Assembly (NCBI GenBank): GCA_004380135.1
Contig: QXCR01000003.1
Span: 434,001 to 498,000 of the forward strand
Origin: Stemphylium vesicarium
Lineage: Eukaryota > Ascomycota > Dothideomycetes > Pleosporales > Pleosporaceae
Reading direction: 5' to 3'
Length of the DNA stretch: 64,000 nucleotides
Positions 9,815 to 20,231 of the stretch are shown here, in pieces (positions within the stretch are counted from its first letter, which is position 1; each line of letters opens with the position of its first letter). Under the pieces are notes generated by a model. That model was not told the DNA's origin. It did not search any database and saw only the letters and a list, made by a program, of their open reading frames with translations. A program made the position numbers and the translations under genes.

Positions 9815-11163
9815 TCACGCACCAAGTTTAGCGACCAGTCGGTCTTCAATTCCTTCCAATATCCATCGGTGCTCCAACACCTCCAGGTTTTCGGCTTCGC
9901 TAAGGAACAGCTTGTCTGGGTCCTGCTCAGGGCCCATCATACCACCCGCACCTGGGTTCGCCATGGCCATCTGTTGTTGGACCTGATTGGCGGCTAAAGA
10001 ACCGCTGTTAGCTTGACCTAGATTGGCAAATGGCTGCGAAGCACGTACAATTGTTACTTCCCAGAATGAAGTTATATACTGGCTGCAATCCGAACAAAGT
10101 CAAAAAGTACCAGGACAAACTGGACACCCATCTGACGTCCAAGTCACGAGTGCCTACTCCAGACTGGAGCATTGACTTGAACTGTGGCGTCAACGGGAAG
10201 GGAAGTTTCACTGTGGGGTAGCATCAGTTAGCGTGTTATCTTTTTGCTTTTTGAGTATGGGAGATGCAGAAGTTCCATGTATGCCAACTGCTCGCACTCA
10301 TGTCTCCGAAGTGCGCAAGCAAGTAGCCACTCGCTTTGCCATGTACCATCGAGCCAGGTAAAGCGAGAGCCGTGCTACAATCGCAACACCCCGTGCCTAG
10401 CGCGAATGCACATGACGGGCTAGCAATGAATGGTACATCCGAAGAGTCTCAGTCTCTTCGGCATTCCGATTCCATGTTTCGCAAGTAGAGCATCCTACAC
10501 CGAAGGATTTGGGCTCTGAGACACGGGAGATGGGCGTTCTTTGAACTCGACTTCCAAGTACTCAAGCGACGTAACCAAGACTTGGTGTGCAAGCCATGAA
10601 ATGAATAGACTTACTGATAACAAAACCTGAAAAGAACGCGTTGATCCACCCCATAATAAGTGTTTGTGGGATCATCATGGTCATCTGGCCCTTCATCATG
10701 CCCATCATGCCCTCCATAGCCGCCGGATCGCTCATAGGATTCGGTCTCGGTTTCCCCCTCAGCTCCGGTTCAGCCAAGAATTTTCCCTCTTGGTATGCCT
10801 GCACCATGTAGGCTTTACGGGTCGCGAATGAGGAAGGTGAGATGACCTGGGCGTTTGTACGAAGATTGACGCCGCGGATGAGGGAGCGCTGTTGGCGGAT
10901 TTTGGGTAGGTCGTGCTTCTTTGGCGCGGACTGGAGCAGCGTCATTGCGTAGTGGCGCAGGATACCCGTCAGGACCTAAAGCTACTATTAGCTGATACAC
11001 GATAAGACGGAATTGGGTGATTCATGCCATGACCACTGTAATGGGGAGGAGAATCCACCAACTGTAGAATTATCAGCCTTGTTCATTCCATCTCTTCCCA
11101 CAACACCATAACGTACAACAAGGCGGGATCCCTATGGATCGTCTGGACTACTGGCTGTCCCAT
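9815..11163 (-). CDS. EMC3: ER membrane protein complex subunit 3 (EMC3/TMEM111 family)
   Basis: Five exons on the minus strand: 11163-11117, 11061-11028, 10975-10615, 10210-10049 and 9993-9815, giving 260 residues against 261 in human EMC3. Diagnostic stretches are LPITVVMVLTGILRHY (first membrane helix), SLIRGVNLRTNAQVISPSSF, PQTLIMGWINAFFSGFVI (helix 2), VRWVSSLSWYFLTLFGLQPVY (helix 3) and the tail AENLEVLEHRWILEG. EMC3 belongs to the Oxa1/YidC insertase superfamily and forms the membrane-insertion groove of the EMC, which inserts moderately hydrophobic and tail-anchored helices at the ER. Intron 1 (55 nt) begins GTACGT. Intron 2 seems to use a GC donor. Intron 3 is 404 nt, unusually long. 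Intron 4 (55 nt) has GCTAAC as branch site. The gene diverges from SPC2. Confidence 0.92.
10211..10614 (-). other. Unusually long EMC3 intron 3 with several inverted repeats
   Basis: Bounded by GTAAGT and a CCCCACAG acceptor, this 404-nt intron is about eight times the usual length here. It contains CTCGCTTTGCC/GGTAAAGCGAG (10330-10340 with 10357-10367), ATGTACCAT/ATGGTACAT (10341-10349 with 10430-10438), CCGAAGAG/CTCTTCGG (10439-10446 with 10454-10461) and GTCTCAG/CTGAGAC (10446-10452 with 10516-10522). It has no useful open frame. It may be a decayed insertion or a structured intronic RNA. Confidence 0.6.
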
Positions 11164-11446
11164 GGTGGCCGGTAGAAGACGAATTGCGCGTGATGCGGAG
11201 ACGTCAAAGAAGGGACGGGGGTGAAAGGGCGATGGGGGTGGCAGGTTGCTCGACGACGATGTTGGAAAGGCAAGCTCCCGCCGCTGAGGCTCCGGCGGGA
11301 TGCTGCGACCAGGGTCCGCGCTTTGCCCTTGTGGAAAGGTGTCCATCCACCAAAGCTTACGAGCAACCCGATTCCGTAGAAAGCGCTTCACCACTACACA
11401 TCTTCTACCTTTTCAAGCTGTTCAAGATTATACGTCAGACTTGAAA
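11164..11446. promoter_or_regulatory. Shared divergent promoter of EMC3 and SPC2
   Basis: The start codons of EMC3 (minus) and SPC2 (plus) are only 283 bp apart, so both promoters and leaders must fit here. I saw no clear TATA or CCAAT box. The middle is G-rich on the plus strand near EMC3. The arrangement suggests co-expression of two ER-membrane biogenesis genes, which is inference. Confidence 0.6.
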
Positions 11447-12284
11447 ATGTCGGCGACTCAGAAGATCTCTGTCCATTCGCTGTCAGGTACGTCCGCGCAC
11501 CCCCGAGACTACTACCCATTACAAGCAGTGTAGTGTAGGGCGCAGTATGTCGATGTTGATATTTTACTCTCAGATCTCAAGAACACGACGGATGATGCGC
11601 TCCCCAATTACCTCAATAGCCTCAAGTTCAAGCAAATCCACACGCAAACCGACATACGACTAGTCCTCGGCTACACAGCCGTCACCATCGCCGGCGCGCT
11701 CTTCTACTACGACTGGAAATTCGGCTGGGAAGCCAGCAAGCCCTTTACTCTTCCGGCCGTGATCGCATACTTTTTGCTCAACGGCGCCTTCAGTTACTGG
11801 CTATGGGTTGTGGAGAAGGGCGTTGTTTACGAGGGTGAGGGGAAGACGGGCAAGGTATGTTGGATCCAGTGCATTCCTGCATGCAAGCCACGAGGGTAGA
11901 TAGAGAGTATGCTAATTGTCTACTTAGGTGCGGATATCTTCTTGGACCAAGAAACACATCCCCATCTACGAATGCGACGTCGTCTTCACTCCCGCTCCCT
12001 ACAACTCGAATCCTAAGCAAACCATCCACATCCGCGCGCCCATGACCCGGTGGTTCACATCAGACGGCTACTTTGTCGCTAAGCCCTTCCAACAGTGGCT
12101 TGCGTCCGAGGTACCCGTCGTTGGCGCCGCAGACCCAAACAACGTCGTCGAGGAGATTGGTAGGGGAAGCGCGGGCATGGACCAGACGATGAACTTGAAT
12201 AGCTCGAATGCCGTCGATATCCTGAAGCAGCTGAAGGCTAGTGGTGCCAAGTTCGCCAGTGGAGAGGCACAGAGACGGAGGTAG
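11447..12284 (+). CDS. SPC2: Signal peptidase complex subunit 2 (SPC25/Spc2 family)
   Basis: Three exons (11447-11486, 11574-11854, 11928-12284) give 225 residues. Introns have GTACGT and GTATGT donors and CAG/TAG acceptors, and phases agree. The N-terminal cytosolic part (SLKFKQIHTQTDIRLVLGY) leads into two membrane helices (about residues 48-65 and 75-93, AVTIAGALFYYDWKFG and AVIAYFLLNGAFSYWLWVVEKG). A cytosolic domain follows with TKKHIPIYECDVVFTPAPYN and FFxxxGYFVAKPFQQWL-like elements. Spc2 is a non-catalytic subunit that helps define the membrane thinning and substrate choice of signal peptidase and contacts the translocon. Its divergent neighbour EMC3 and nearby STT3 act in the same compartment. 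Confidence 0.9.
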
Positions 12285-12514
12285 AGGGCGGGAAAAGGGC
12301 GTATCTGGACGCTTGGAAGACATGGTACTGAGGCGTTTAGGCTTCACGGTGGACAAAAGCGCATTAATTGACATGGGTACCATTTTGGCTACTTAAGAAT
12401 GCTGTGCGACAGGTTGAGCTATGCAAAAAAACGCCTATAAATGCTGATGAAACACATCCCTTCGTAGCTCATCATGTATCCAATCTTGTGTCCTATCCTT
12501 TGCTTACTTTTCGA

Positions 12515-13729
12515 CTACTCCTGCTCCAACATGGGCAGCACCTCGAGTTCCCTCTGTATGATCCGTTCAAACTCCTCCCGCTCGATACCCGAAGCTCTCG
12601 CCAATCGGAACAGACTCTTGATGTCCGTGCTAATGTGCTGCTTGATCGCCAGCTCTGCCTGACTGAAGTTTTCCGCCCTTCGCTCGAGCCTCTCTACAGA
12701 GTTTGCAGACGCTGAAGAAGAGGGACGAGGGTGGTTCAAGGCGTTGTCGGCTGTGGCCTGGTCTTGCTCGACCGCCTCAATATGCACAGCGCTGTCGTTA
12801 CCATGCACGCCGCCACCATTCATGAGTCTGTCCGTGTATGCTGGCGGCATGGATGAGTCGTAGCCATTGGGGCCGAGGTTCGTCGTATCGAGAGGCTCAG
12901 TTTGGGCTTCACGGGTATAGTTGAGAGCGTTGCCATTGAGTGTAGACTCACCAGCAGCCGGGTTCTCTTCATCAGGGTCATGGGCGTCAAGCGCGGGTTG
13001 CACTTCCGAGGCGTAGCGCGCAAAGTATTCGAGCTCTGACTGTGTGGGTCCGACTTGTGTCCGATTGCTGCTCGTTGGGGCAGGGGAGCGCTGAGGCTGC
13101 GGTGTTCTTCCAGGGGTCTGGTCGTACGCAGCCCAGTACGAGCCATCGTCTTCCTCTTCTTCCTCGACCGCAGCTTCTGACTGCAGCGTCGCTGGCTGCA
13201 ATTTGGTACCGTTGCTCTTGACCGAGACCGACTTTCGTCTGAATCCTGCCTCGTCTGCCTCATCCACGTTCTCGAACCACTCCGTGCCGTCTTCGGCATC
13301 CTCTATTCCTCTCAGCTCAGCCAGGAGCCAGCGACTGCCCCCTTCACCACCTGTGCACCAAAGATAGGTGGGTATGATTCCATATTCGCCTAGCACCAGT
13401 TTTGAATGCAATGTCTCGGGATCTGAGCGTCGGTATAGTATCTTGTCCGGGTCCTCGACCTCGATTTCGCCCGAGGACGGATGTGGCTCGACGTATATCT
13501 TTTCAATGACTTCTGGAAGCCGAGCCGCAACCTCTCGATCCCAGCACAGCAGGGACAACCACTCGCTGGAGGACAAGAGTTGCACGCGCTGGCGAAGAAT
13601 AGGCGAAAGGAGGGGAAGAAGACCCGGAGGTACTTCCTTGGATGCGTTCGCGGTCGAAAGGCAAGCGAGTAGTGGTGGGAGGAGCTCCCTGGAGTCGGGC
13701 CGTGGGATGACTGCGTTGAGTCCAGGCAT
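12515..13729 (-). CDS. Conserved-looking hypothetical protein, 404 residues
   Basis: One uninterrupted frame with an ATG start. It converges with SPC2, leaving a 230-bp gap. The N-terminal 170 residues look globular (LLPPLLACLSTANASKEVPPG, SSSEWLSLLCWDREVAARLPEV, LGEYGIIPTYLWCTGGEGG). The middle is low complexity and acidic. The last 60 residues are predicted helical (NFSQAELAIKQHISTDIKSLF then RASGIEREEFERIIQRELEVL), suggesting a coiled-coil or helical interaction end. No enzyme motif, signal peptide or membrane helix is seen. I do not recognise the family. Confidence 0.65.
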   Translation of the reverse strand: MPGLNAVIPRPDSRELLPPLLACLSTANASKEVPPGLLPLLSPILRQRVQLLSSSEWLSLLCWDREVAARLPEVIEKIYVEPHPSSGEIEVEDPDKILYRRSDPETLHSKLVLGEYGIIPTYLWCTGGEGGSRWLLAELRGIEDAEDGTEWFENVDEADEAGFRRKSVSVKSNGTKLQPATLQSEAAVEEEEEDDGSYWAAYDQTPGRTPQPQRSPAPTSSNRTQVGPTQSELEYFARYASEVQPALDAHDPDEENPAAGESTLNGNALNYTREAQTEPLDTTNLGPNGYDSSMPPAYTDRLMNGGGVHGNDSAVHIEAVEQDQATADNALNHPRPSSSASANSVERLERRAENFSQAELAIKQHISTDIKSLFRLARASGIEREEFERIIQRELEVLPMLEQE

Positions 13730-16355
13730 GGCTGCAGTGCGGGGAAGGCAAGTAATGTGAATCTTAGGGTTTGGTGTTGGGCAGAGGTGATGGTGTATTG
13801 CCTAGCAATGTAGCGCAAGTACTATTGCTCTGTAAAAAGGGTAGGAATGTAGCCCTTTTCTCGTGGACGTTGCGAGGAGTAAGTGTCGTGGACGTCTTAG
13901 CCTGGTCGTTCTTTTTCCCTTCAGGTTAAAGCCCAGACCTTTGAGGTGCAGGCGACAAGAAACAGTGGTAGTGGGCGCCGTGAAACCTCAAACGGGCTTG
14001 GAGTGTTGCTTGCGCTTCGTTTGTGGTGCTGGACTAGTCTGGTGATGCTATCACATGCGAATACAGTCGCTAATGTGTAAGACGTCGCGGGCGCTGAAGC
14101 GGGGAAGAAGGAATACCGCGATTTTCGAATTGCGGAAAAAAATGTGAAGAGAAAACAGAGGAAGAAGCAGCAGCAGCTTGGAGCACTCCTCGTAGCATTT
14201 TCGCGACCAGCTGGGTTGCAGAAACAAGTGGATGCACAGTTGTTAGTCTCCGCTCCGCCGAAGGTGGACTGCCGTTAAACGCACCGGTTGCGCCTGTCCG
14301 CCTGGCTAGATGGCAAGGTGCGACTTGTCGCGGAAAAGGTTAGCCCCATGTACGAGCCTCATCAATCAGACGCTTCCTATATCAACTCACCGCCCAATAC
14401 CCAGCTGTTGGGTAAAAGTGATGGGATAACAGATACTCGTCTCGCTCTACAGTGTAGGTTTCAGATTGCAATCCATGCGACAGCATATCCAGCCTCGTGT
14501 CTGTACCCAGAAGGGCGAACACCCAAGCAATTGTCCTTCATGCATGAACATGATATGCAGAAGCTCCAATGTATGAGCGATATGACCATGGCTTCAAACG
14601 ACAGAGCGACCTCTACAATGACGTCAGCTACTTTTATTGACAGAACTTACACGGCGGGTACCTGAAATCTTCCGGCAGCTGAGGTACGTACCATGTTACG
14701 ATCTCGATGCCCTCGATCCCACTTTAGACCAATGTCTCCACCATATTTGCATCAATTGGCCAGCACCACGAGCGAGCTGCTAGGAATATCCAGCGAATTG
14801 GAGCTCGATTGCCGTGTGACCTGGCACTTCCAGTATAAGCGGCGCGTTTCAAGGCCGCTGGTATCCAGCCGTGGCGCGCACCTGTGGCTCCGGCTTCAAT
14901 CACGGTCAGAGCACCTATATATCACCTTCTATGGGCGCAGTCAAGCCGGATTTCATCCTCGGGCCCAGTCTAGATCACAATAGTGTAAGCTCAAGATAGC
15001 AGGTCGATGTGCTCTTCTGCCATATTTCCGAGCAGCCCCACCACTGTCCGGGACGCTATCCGGCATCGCTCTACGAAACTGGGGCCAGCCACTACCTTAC
15101 CCGCTTGCGACGTGGCTAGGAAAGCTTCATCTCCAGGCGTGGCTGACCATGCAGACGCTATGTCATGACGTCGCAACATCCATAGAGCTGGCGAGGAAAA
15201 CTGCGGATTAGTGCGATGGGTGCGCCTACGGCCCACTGGTTTGACAAGAAGCGTCTGTTGCGATGGTACGCACTTCAGATGAAGACCATCCGCAGGCTTG
15301 GCCTACCTTTATATATAGCATCGGCAGCCGCTGCTGAAATGCTAAGCGCCAGCGTGCGCGGGCGGGCAGCGCGAAGGCCGGCCTTACGCTTTAAACTTCA
15401 AACATCAAGCGCTGTCTGTAACTGGGCTGTCTACAGTCGAGGAGAGAAGCTGGTCTCGATGGGATAAAGCATCAATTTCTCCATGAGGCATGAGATGGAG
15501 GCATAGCCACCCGCTCGCTCCATGTTCAGCCCCCTGCTCCCGCCTCTGTATAGCAACTGAGGCTGTGCCGTTTGTATCAAGCCTGCCAAGAGCCTGTCAC
15601 GCATCTGCAAATCTGCCTCGAAGCGCCATTCAAGCTCACTGCTGCCGTCGCACCGTCGCGCTTGTTTTCTCTCGACCTGCGCTCTTCTCTCAACGTTCAA
15701 GACATCAGACCAGCCTGCGCCCGCATTGTCTTGAGAAGGTCAGCTTGGCGTGCATCTCTCTACCCCGGTCTTACCATTTTGGACACCTTGGGGGGGAATC
15801 AGCCTTGACCGGTGCTATCCCACGTTGCTGCGGCTGGCTCCACCCTCGACTTTTGAATTTCACCCTGTCTCTGCCATACAACCCAGAAAGTTCGCGCTGT
15901 TCTCTTGTTGCTCACGCGCGCCGTCCCCCGAGTTCGCTCACGACCCACTCTGAAGCTGTCAACACCTAGAGTGCCGGCACCGCCTCTAGCCACAACGGCT
16001 CCAGACATCCGTCCTGCGCAAGGCAGATCGCCAACCAGCATCAAGCCTCAGTTGTCTGACATCTTTCGCCTTCGGCCACACCGCGATATTCCCGTCGCTC
16101 ATCCTGTTCTTCGGCCAATCTGTCTGCGCGTCTAGAAGCGTTGCGACACTTTGCCCCTCCCTCTCTCTCCTGGTATTTCAGCGTTCGCACAACCCCATTA
16201 GTAACGCTTTAGGCAGCACTATGCCACCCTGAGCAGCCATTCAAAGTCACGGTATCGTTCCACACCATCTCGTTTGTCGCACGCCCTTGACGATCATTTT
16301 GATCGAATCTACCGTCGAGTCAGCCTTCTAGCTATCCATTGCAGTCGGCGGAACG
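13730..16355. other. Long intergenic region upstream of a zinc-finger gene
   Basis: This 2.6-kb interval holds the promoter of the minus-strand gene on the left and, on the right, probably a long promoter and leader for the large C2H2 gene. The last 300 bp are pyrimidine-rich, as in fungal leaders. Frames at plus 14288-14665, plus 15490-15969 and others overlap each other and show no motifs. I see no gene here. Confidence 0.45.
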
Positions 16356-19300
16356 ATGCAGGTCGATACTCAAACACAGCCCTACCAGGATCCTCGGCGC
16401 CAGCAACGCCACCTTCAGGATGTCCAGGCTAACGGCTATCATCCTGCGCCTGCTACCGGCAACTTCCTGATGCCAGAAGCTCAAGGCACATTTACCTTCT
16501 CTGCTGAGCCTGCATCAATGGTTTACGATGGATCCATGACATCGCTTCCTGCCTCCACACCTGGACAAGAATCTATCTTCACCCCGAACGTTGGATCTTC
16601 TTTTGACTCTTCATTACATCCGGACATGTCATACCCACCGCCGAATGGCTACAACCCGACACAAAACTACGGTCTTTCCCCAGCATCTTATTATGGAAAT
16701 GCCCAAAACATCTCATCCGAACATTCGGTAGAGCATTTCAGCCCCGAAGCTGGGTACATGAGTGATCAGAACTACCAAGATTCCAGCACTTACCCAACAC
16801 CCAGCTTCAATGGCCACATTTTTGACGAATTCTCTTCACTCAATCTTACCGAGAACGGCTCAACCAATGCCTTTCCAACGTTTCAAGAGAATGTTGACAT
16901 GTCGGCTTTGACCTCGGGTACGCTAAACACATACAACGCCCAGCCAGCGATGGCTCGACCTCATGCTTCACTGGATCCGCACCAACAACTTCTATCACCT
17001 AGTGCAACCAATAACTCTAGCCCAGCAATGGGAGACGAAAACTTTTCCTTTCCTTCGGCGCAATACAATGGGAACATTTCAACGCCACCGAACCATGCCA
17101 CACATCTCCAGCATACGACGCCCATCAAGCAGACGCAAAGCCCGGCACTGACTAACAGTCCTGGGAACCAGCCACCTCCGGACATCCGGCCCCTTACGCG
17201 CCACCTGACGAGCCCCATCGTACGCGTCGAAAACTACAGCAGTAGGGAAGGATCGCCGTCGCGCTCAGACAATAGCAGATCTGTCAGCAAACGAAGCTTC
17301 GGCAGTCGCCAATCCGGCAATCATTTATCCCCATATGCACACAATGACACTTCTGATGAGGAGTCGGAATCACAAGAGCAAGTGCACCTCCGGCCAGTGG
17401 TCCGTGGGCCAGAGCGCAACGAAGATGGGTCGTGGTTGACACCGGAAGGGTCAGGGCAAACTGGTCTTAACCCTGATGATCGTCGAAGAATGGGGGACTC
17501 GTGGATCCCTAGTATAGAGGAAATCGCCGAACAGCGATCCAAAGAAGAGAAGAAGCTGGAGGTACAAGAGTGGTTGACTAAAAGTGAAGTTGGAAGTGAA
17601 GCAGGAGACGTAGCACCTGCAAACAACCTGCTAAAACCTTTTACCGGCCGACGTCGGGCAAAGAGCCACAACGATGTTCAACGACGAGCGCCTTCTGGGA
17701 GCTTTGGCTTGGGCGTCCGCACAGATTTTACGCGTATCGACGACACCGGTATCCCTGGACCTGGAGTGTACATTGACGAGCGAAGCGATTTCGGAGACTA
17801 CGATTACGAGGATGATGAGTCTCTAGAGCCAGAATCGCCACCTGCCGCAATCGACGTGGGCGCAAGTCATATCGAGAACTCGTATTTCCCCCCTACTCAA
17901 GATAGTATTTCGAAGGTCGGTGGGGTAGTGAAGCCATGGGTTGATGGGCCCTCCCAGATATCCCAGTCGTCAAGTCCTTCTACTCGGTACCAGCCACCTA
18001 CCTCGAATGCAGCGATGATGCGCTTCTTCTTGCGGGCAAAGGATGTTGAACAAGCTTCCCTTGCTGCTACGGTGGGGTCACGTCGTCTCAGCGAATCCGA
18101 CCTTGGTAGCATACGCGCTTCACCAGGTGTAGTCAAGCTTATCGAACCTGCCCCGAAAAAGAGCAAAGAACACAAACAGGAACGGCAACGTCGTCCCAGC
18201 TTCTTGGAAAACATACTTCCCAAGCGTACACCAAGCAATCTGCTGAAACGCAAGGGCAGCATTCCTGTGCAACAATCGGACGCCTCTTCGGACAAATCCA
18301 AGGAGCCCATAATCGAGAAGCCGAAACGTATGAGTAGCTGGGGTCGTCCAAAATCGCCTCGAGTAGATACAAATCTCAGCAGCCATAGCAAAGAAGCTGG
18401 CCCGCCTAGTTCCACGGGCCTGTCTGCAGCGGCGGGACCGTGGTACAAGGGTCCTAGAAACGTCATCAAACGTAGTCGGAGTAGGAGTGACATTGGCAGA
18501 TCACCCGGCATTGCGGAGCTCATGACCCAGCATGGCGGCCCGCCAATGCCTATGCTTGCCTCTCCGCTTGCGGATACCGAGGCAACCAAGTCTTCCGTAC
18601 ACCCAAGCCCAGGTGGCGATGATGAAGATGAAGACCAAGATCCAGTTACCATGGATCTCACAGTTCGCACTGACCCTATCGTTCCAACTTACGACGGCTT
18701 TCGAACCAATGCTCGGCAGCTCAATCCACGTCTGGCTGACTTTATGGTCGAACGCATTACCCAAGAGCAGATGAGAAGATACAAGAGGCTGCTGGAGTTT
18801 AGGGTGAAGCATCTGAACGCGGTACAGAGCAAGAAGTGCGCGTCAGTCGGCTTTTGTACCGACCTCGGTGGAGAGGCAAAACAACTTCCTCCGCGTGCGG
18901 GCGCCAAGGATGCTGATGCTCCGTTCATCGGATTCCAAGTTGCTGCCCCTGGTTCCTCTGACGAGGACGGCGAGCACATGTTGGAGGGAAACGTTGCACC
19001 CGCCGCTTTCCCGTCGGGGGTGCCTCTTCCTCCGGTAAAGCGTCTCCCTGCTGAGTTCGAATGTCCGCTGTGCTTCAAGGTGAAGAAGTTCTACAAGCCT
19101 TCTGACTGGACTAAGCATGTACACGAGGATGTACAGCCGTTCACATGTACTTTCCCAAATTGCGGCGAGCCTAAATCGTTCAAGCGCAAGGCTGATTGGG
19201 TTCGGCATGAGAACGAGCGACATCGACAGCTGGAGAATTGGACATGTCAAATTGCCGACTGCAACCACACGTGTTATCGCAAAGACAACTTTGTGCAACA

Positions 19301-20231
19301 TCTTGTGAGAGAGCACAAGATCGCGGAGCCGCGACAACGCACCGGCCGAGCTGGCAACAAAGAAACCCCAACAACGGGCGACCAAGGTGAGCAGGCAGTA
19401 ACTGTACTCTCGATTAATACTAACGTCATAACAGAGGATATCTGGGCCATTGTTGAACGGTGTCGTCGCGATACCTCGAAGCAACCAAGAGAAGAGCCCT
19501 GCCGATTCTGTGGCAATATCTGCAACAGCTGGAAGAAGTTGACTGTCCACCTAGCGAAGCATATGGAGCAAATAAGCATGCCTATTCTCCCACTTGTGGA
19601 TCAAAAACAGCTCAATGCCGACAGTATCATCAGTCCTGTCGTAGAATTACCTGAAAGCCGCAAGTTGTCTATCGCACCTAGCCGCTCACCCGCCGACAAT
19701 CCGTCACGGTATAATCCTGGCTCCACCTATGCACCTGGCATCGACCCGCAAAGCCTTTTCCCTCAAGAACCAAAGTTGCAAGGGGCGCCGTCTGCAATGC
19801 AGTCATATCAGCCACCACAATTGGCACCACCGCCGAACCAAGTCAACGCATACTCGAATTTTGCTACAAGTAACTCAGGACACTATCCCAATCAAACCTA
19901 CCCGGGACTTCATGTCCCTCCAAAGCCGCATAACGACTATGCCAATGGCTTGCAGATTCCCAATCAATCATACCAGAATGGAGTTCAGCAATATGGGATG
20001 ACGCCAGTAAGCGTTCAGCAACAGCAGTCTATTTATACAGACTCTCCGGTCGACACGACTACTACACCCTTTCCGTCCTATTACTCTCAAGAACCTCCAG
20101 GCTTGGCGACTGAGATGCCCAACATGGGCTACGACACCAGCAACGGGATGCAATACCACCATAGCAGCACCTATCCTGCCATGTCGTACCTGACGACGCA
20201 AGACAACTACCAATACCAGCATCAACAATAG
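16356..20231 (+). CDS. Large C2H2-type zinc-finger protein, about 1275 residues
   Basis: Two exons, 16356-19386 and 19435-20231. The 48-nt intron has a GTGAGC donor, a perfect TACTAAC branch site and an ACAG acceptor. Because it is a multiple of three without a stop, the unspliced frame gives 1291 residues. Residues 1-900 are disordered, rich in Ser, Pro, Gln and Asn. About residues 900-1000 hold fingers: CPLCFKVKKFYKPSDWTKHVH, CTFPNCGEPKSFKRKADWVRH and CQIADCNHTCYRKDNFVQH. After the intron comes CRFCGNICNSWKKLTVHLAKH. The tail is Gln/Tyr/Pro-rich, like a transactivation region. Probably a nuclear regulator. The finger array plus CxFC unit matches the other two finger genes in this window. 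Confidence 0.85.
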   Translation: MQVDTQTQPYQDPRRQQRHLQDVQANGYHPAPATGNFLMPEAQGTFTFSAEPASMVYDGSMTSLPASTPGQESIFTPNVGSSFDSSLHPDMSYPPPNGYNPTQNYGLSPASYYGNAQNISSEHSVEHFSPEAGYMSDQNYQDSSTYPTPSFNGHIFDEFSSLNLTENGSTNAFPTFQENVDMSALTSGTLNTYNAQPAMARPHASLDPHQQLLSPSATNNSSPAMGDENFSFPSAQYNGNISTPPNHATHLQHTTPIKQTQSPALTNSPGNQPPPDIRPLTRHLTSPIVRVENYSSREGSPSRSDNSRSVSKRSFGSRQSGNHLSPYAHNDTSDEESESQEQVHLRPVVRGPERNEDGSWLTPEGSGQTGLNPDDRRRMGDSWIPSIEEIAEQRSKEEKKLEVQEWLTKSEVGSEAGDVAPANNLLKPFTGRRRAKSHNDVQRRAPSGSFGLGVRTDFTRIDDTGIPGPGVYIDERSDFGDYDYEDDESLEPESPPAAIDVGASHIENSYFPPTQDSISKVGGVVKPWVDGPSQISQSSSPSTRYQPPTSNAAMMRFFLRAKDVEQASLAATVGSRRLSESDLGSIRASPGVVKLIEPAPKKSKEHKQERQRRPSFLENILPKRTPSNLLKRKGSIPVQQSDASSDKSKEPIIEKPKRMSSWGRPKSPRVDTNLSSHSKEAGPPSSTGLSAAAGPWYKGPRNVIKRSRSRSDIGRSPGIAELMTQHGGPPMPMLASPLADTEATKSSVHPSPGGDDEDEDQDPVTMDLTVRTDPIVPTYDGFRTNARQLNPRLADFMVERITQEQMRRYKRLLEFRVKHLNAVQSKKCASVGFCTDLGGEAKQLPPRAGAKDADAPFIGFQVAAPGSSDEDGEHMLEGNVAPAAFPSGVPLPPVKRLPAEFECPLCFKVKKFYKPSDWTKHVHEDVQPFTCTFPNCGEPKSFKRKADWVRHENERHRQLENWTCQIADCNHTCYRKDNFVQHLVREHKIAEPRQRTGRAGNKETPTTGDQGEQAVTVLSINTNVITEDIWAIVERCRRDTSKQPREEPCRFCGNICNSWKKLTVHLAKHMEQISMPILPLVDQKQLNADSIISPVVELPESRKLSIAPSRSPADNPSRYNPGSTYAPGIDPQSLFPQEPKLQGAPSAMQSYQPPQLAPPPNQVNAYSNFATSNSGHYPNQTYPGLHVPPKPHNDYANGLQIPNQSYQNGVQQYGMTPVSVQQQQSIYTDSPVDTTTTPFPSYYSQEPPGLATEMPNMGYDTSNGMQYHHSSTYPAMSYLTTQDNYQYQHQQ

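Noticed and set aside
9994..10017. Alternative acceptor at 10018 for EMC3 intron 4
   Set aside because: It would give a 31-nt intron; the GCTAAC branch and acceptor at 9994 give a normal 55-nt intron and family-like sequence.
18843..19550. 235-codon minus-strand frame
   Set aside because: Antisense to the finger array of the large C2H2 gene; composition follows the complementary codons.
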